Source of the DNA: Acidimicrobiia bacterium
Lineage (GTDB): Bacteria; Actinomycetota; Acidimicrobiia; Acidimicrobiales; AC-14
Assembly: GCA_019243595.1 (NCBI GenBank)
Contig: JAFAUA010000128.1
Coordinates: forward strand, 1 to 5,350
Direction: 5' to 3'
DNA length: 5,350 nt
The position numbers and the translations under genes were made by a program. Below, piece by piece: positions 4,919-5,350 of the stretch (position 1 is its first letter; the number at the start of each line of letters is the position of its first letter). The notes under the pieces are model-generated. The model was given only the letters and a program-made list of their open reading frames with translations. It searched no databases and was not told the DNA's origin.

Positions 4919-5340
4919 CCCGTCGTCTGGGTCGTGTAGCCGCTCGTCGTCTGCGTCGTGTAGTAGGTCGTCTGCGTCGTGTAGCGCGTCGTTTGGGTGG
5001 TGTACCGGGACGTCGTCTGGGTCGTGTACCGGGGCACCGTCGTGCTCGGGGTCGGCGCAACCGTGGTCGACGGCGAGCGGTCGTGGCTCGAGAGGTCGGG
5101 GGGCGGGGGGAGGTTGTGCAGGTGCGAGATGTTCTTCGGGTTCAGCGCGAGCACGCCCTGGGAGATCGTGCCCTTCTCGTGCCGGCGGATCGGCGAGTAG
5201 TTGCCCTTGGGGATCCAGACGTAGAGCAGGAGGCCGCCAACGCCGAGAAGCACGGCGAACGCAAGGACCCGCAGGGCCGGCTTGCCCTCGGTCTTGGTCA
5301 GCACCCACTGGCCGCTGCGCTGTGCGAGGCGCACGAGCAT
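4915..5340 (-). CDS. Single-span membrane protein with YTTQTT-repeat tail
   Basis: This 141-residue protein has unknown function. Residues 1-22 are polar and basic, one hydrophobic span covers about 23-43 (VLAFAVLLGVGGLLLYVW), and the rest is predicted outside. The outer part has a short region (KGNYSPIRRHEKGTISQG), a proline run (78-81), a Ser/Thr/Pro linker, and five copies of YTTQTT at 105-140 before the final Gly. The tail suggests an extended, perhaps glycosylated, surface stalk. The ATG at 5340 has no Shine-Dalgarno. It sits in TGATG, as at the other tight junctions here, so a coupled upstream gene beyond the window is possible. Only ten bases precede it, and a longer N-terminus starting outside the window cannot be excluded. 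Its TAG stop shares CTAG (4915-4918) with the stop of the S9 gene. Confidence 0.75.
   Translation of the reverse strand: MLVRLAQRSGQWVLTKTEGKPALRVLAFAVLLGVGGLLLYVWIPKGNYSPIRRHEKGTISQGVLALNPKNISHLHNLPPPPDLSSHDRSPSTTVAPTPSTTVPRYTTQTTSRYTTQTTRYTTQTTYYTTQTTSGYTTQTTG
4921..5028 (-). repeat. Tandem repeat, five copies encoding YTTQTT
   Basis: On the plus strand five near-identical 17-base cores (GTCGTCTGGGTCGTGTA type) occur at 4922, 4946, 4967, 4988 and 5012, spaced 24, 21, 21 and 24 bases apart. All spacings are multiples of three, so the repeat is maintained in frame as YTTQTT plus one or two variable residues. The copy at 4988 differs most. The array should be prone to in-frame length change. 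Confidence 0.88.
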
Positions 5341-5350
5341 CAGCAGGATC

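Noticed and set aside
4921..5028. CRISPR-like direct repeats
   Set aside because: The units are contiguous, in frame and encode YTTQTT. There are no unique spacers of regular length.
4409..5308. Minus-strand open frame of 299 codons opposite the S9 hydrolase and overlapping the YTTQTT gene
   Set aside because: It runs antisense to the catalytic domain of a complete enzyme. Its low-complexity Asp/His-rich part is just the YTTQTT repeat read in another frame.
5341..5350. End of a further minus-strand gene at the right edge, from the TGATG context
   Set aside because: Ten bases are too few to show a coding frame.

Overview
The window is high-GC DNA with actinobacterial character. The signs are a SpoIIAA/RsbV-type STAS regulator, an LppX/LprG-like lipoprotein, secreted proteins with long Thr/Ser/Pro tails, and few strong Shine-Dalgarno sites. 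Actinomycetota is my best guess. The class cannot be fixed from the sequence alone, and no rRNA, tRNA, mobile element or CRISPR array is visible.

Layout: seven genes lie on the minus strand and one on the plus strand. In minus-strand order they are: (a) 5340-4915, a one-span membrane protein with a YTTQTT-repeat tail; (b) 3080-2880, a 66-residue acidic/Ala-Asn-rich small protein; (c) 2880-2722, a 52-residue C2H2 zinc-finger protein; (d) 2711-1986, a secreted protein with two CxxC motifs, whose reading frame is broken and restored by two indels near its 5' end; (e) 1986-1165, a lipoprotein; (f) 1078-743, a STAS anti-anti-sigma-like protein; (g) 615-16, a secreted paralogue of (d). The plus-strand gene, 3122-4918, is a complete S9 prolyl-oligopeptidase-family hydrolase.

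Genes b-e are tightly packed: b/c and d/e share a single base (TGATG), and c/d are 10 bases apart. This looks like one translationally coupled operon, with f and g following after gaps of 86 and 127 bases that carry strong inverted repeats. The S9 gene is divergent from b across only 41 bases and convergent with a, where the two TAG stops share the four bases CTAG.

The most distinctive content is the cell-surface set. Proteins d and g are paralogues with an N-terminal Asn/Gln/Ala repeat segment, a paired 'NxAxA..CxxCxTxAxAxQ' motif and a helical C-terminal part. The short protein b carries a cysteine-free echo of the same repeat. With the lipoprotein e and the STAS regulator f, this suggests a secreted or envelope system of unknown function, possibly beta-strand or amyloid-like, under stress or partner-switch control. 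That role is inference. The S9 peptidase may be an unrelated neighbour.
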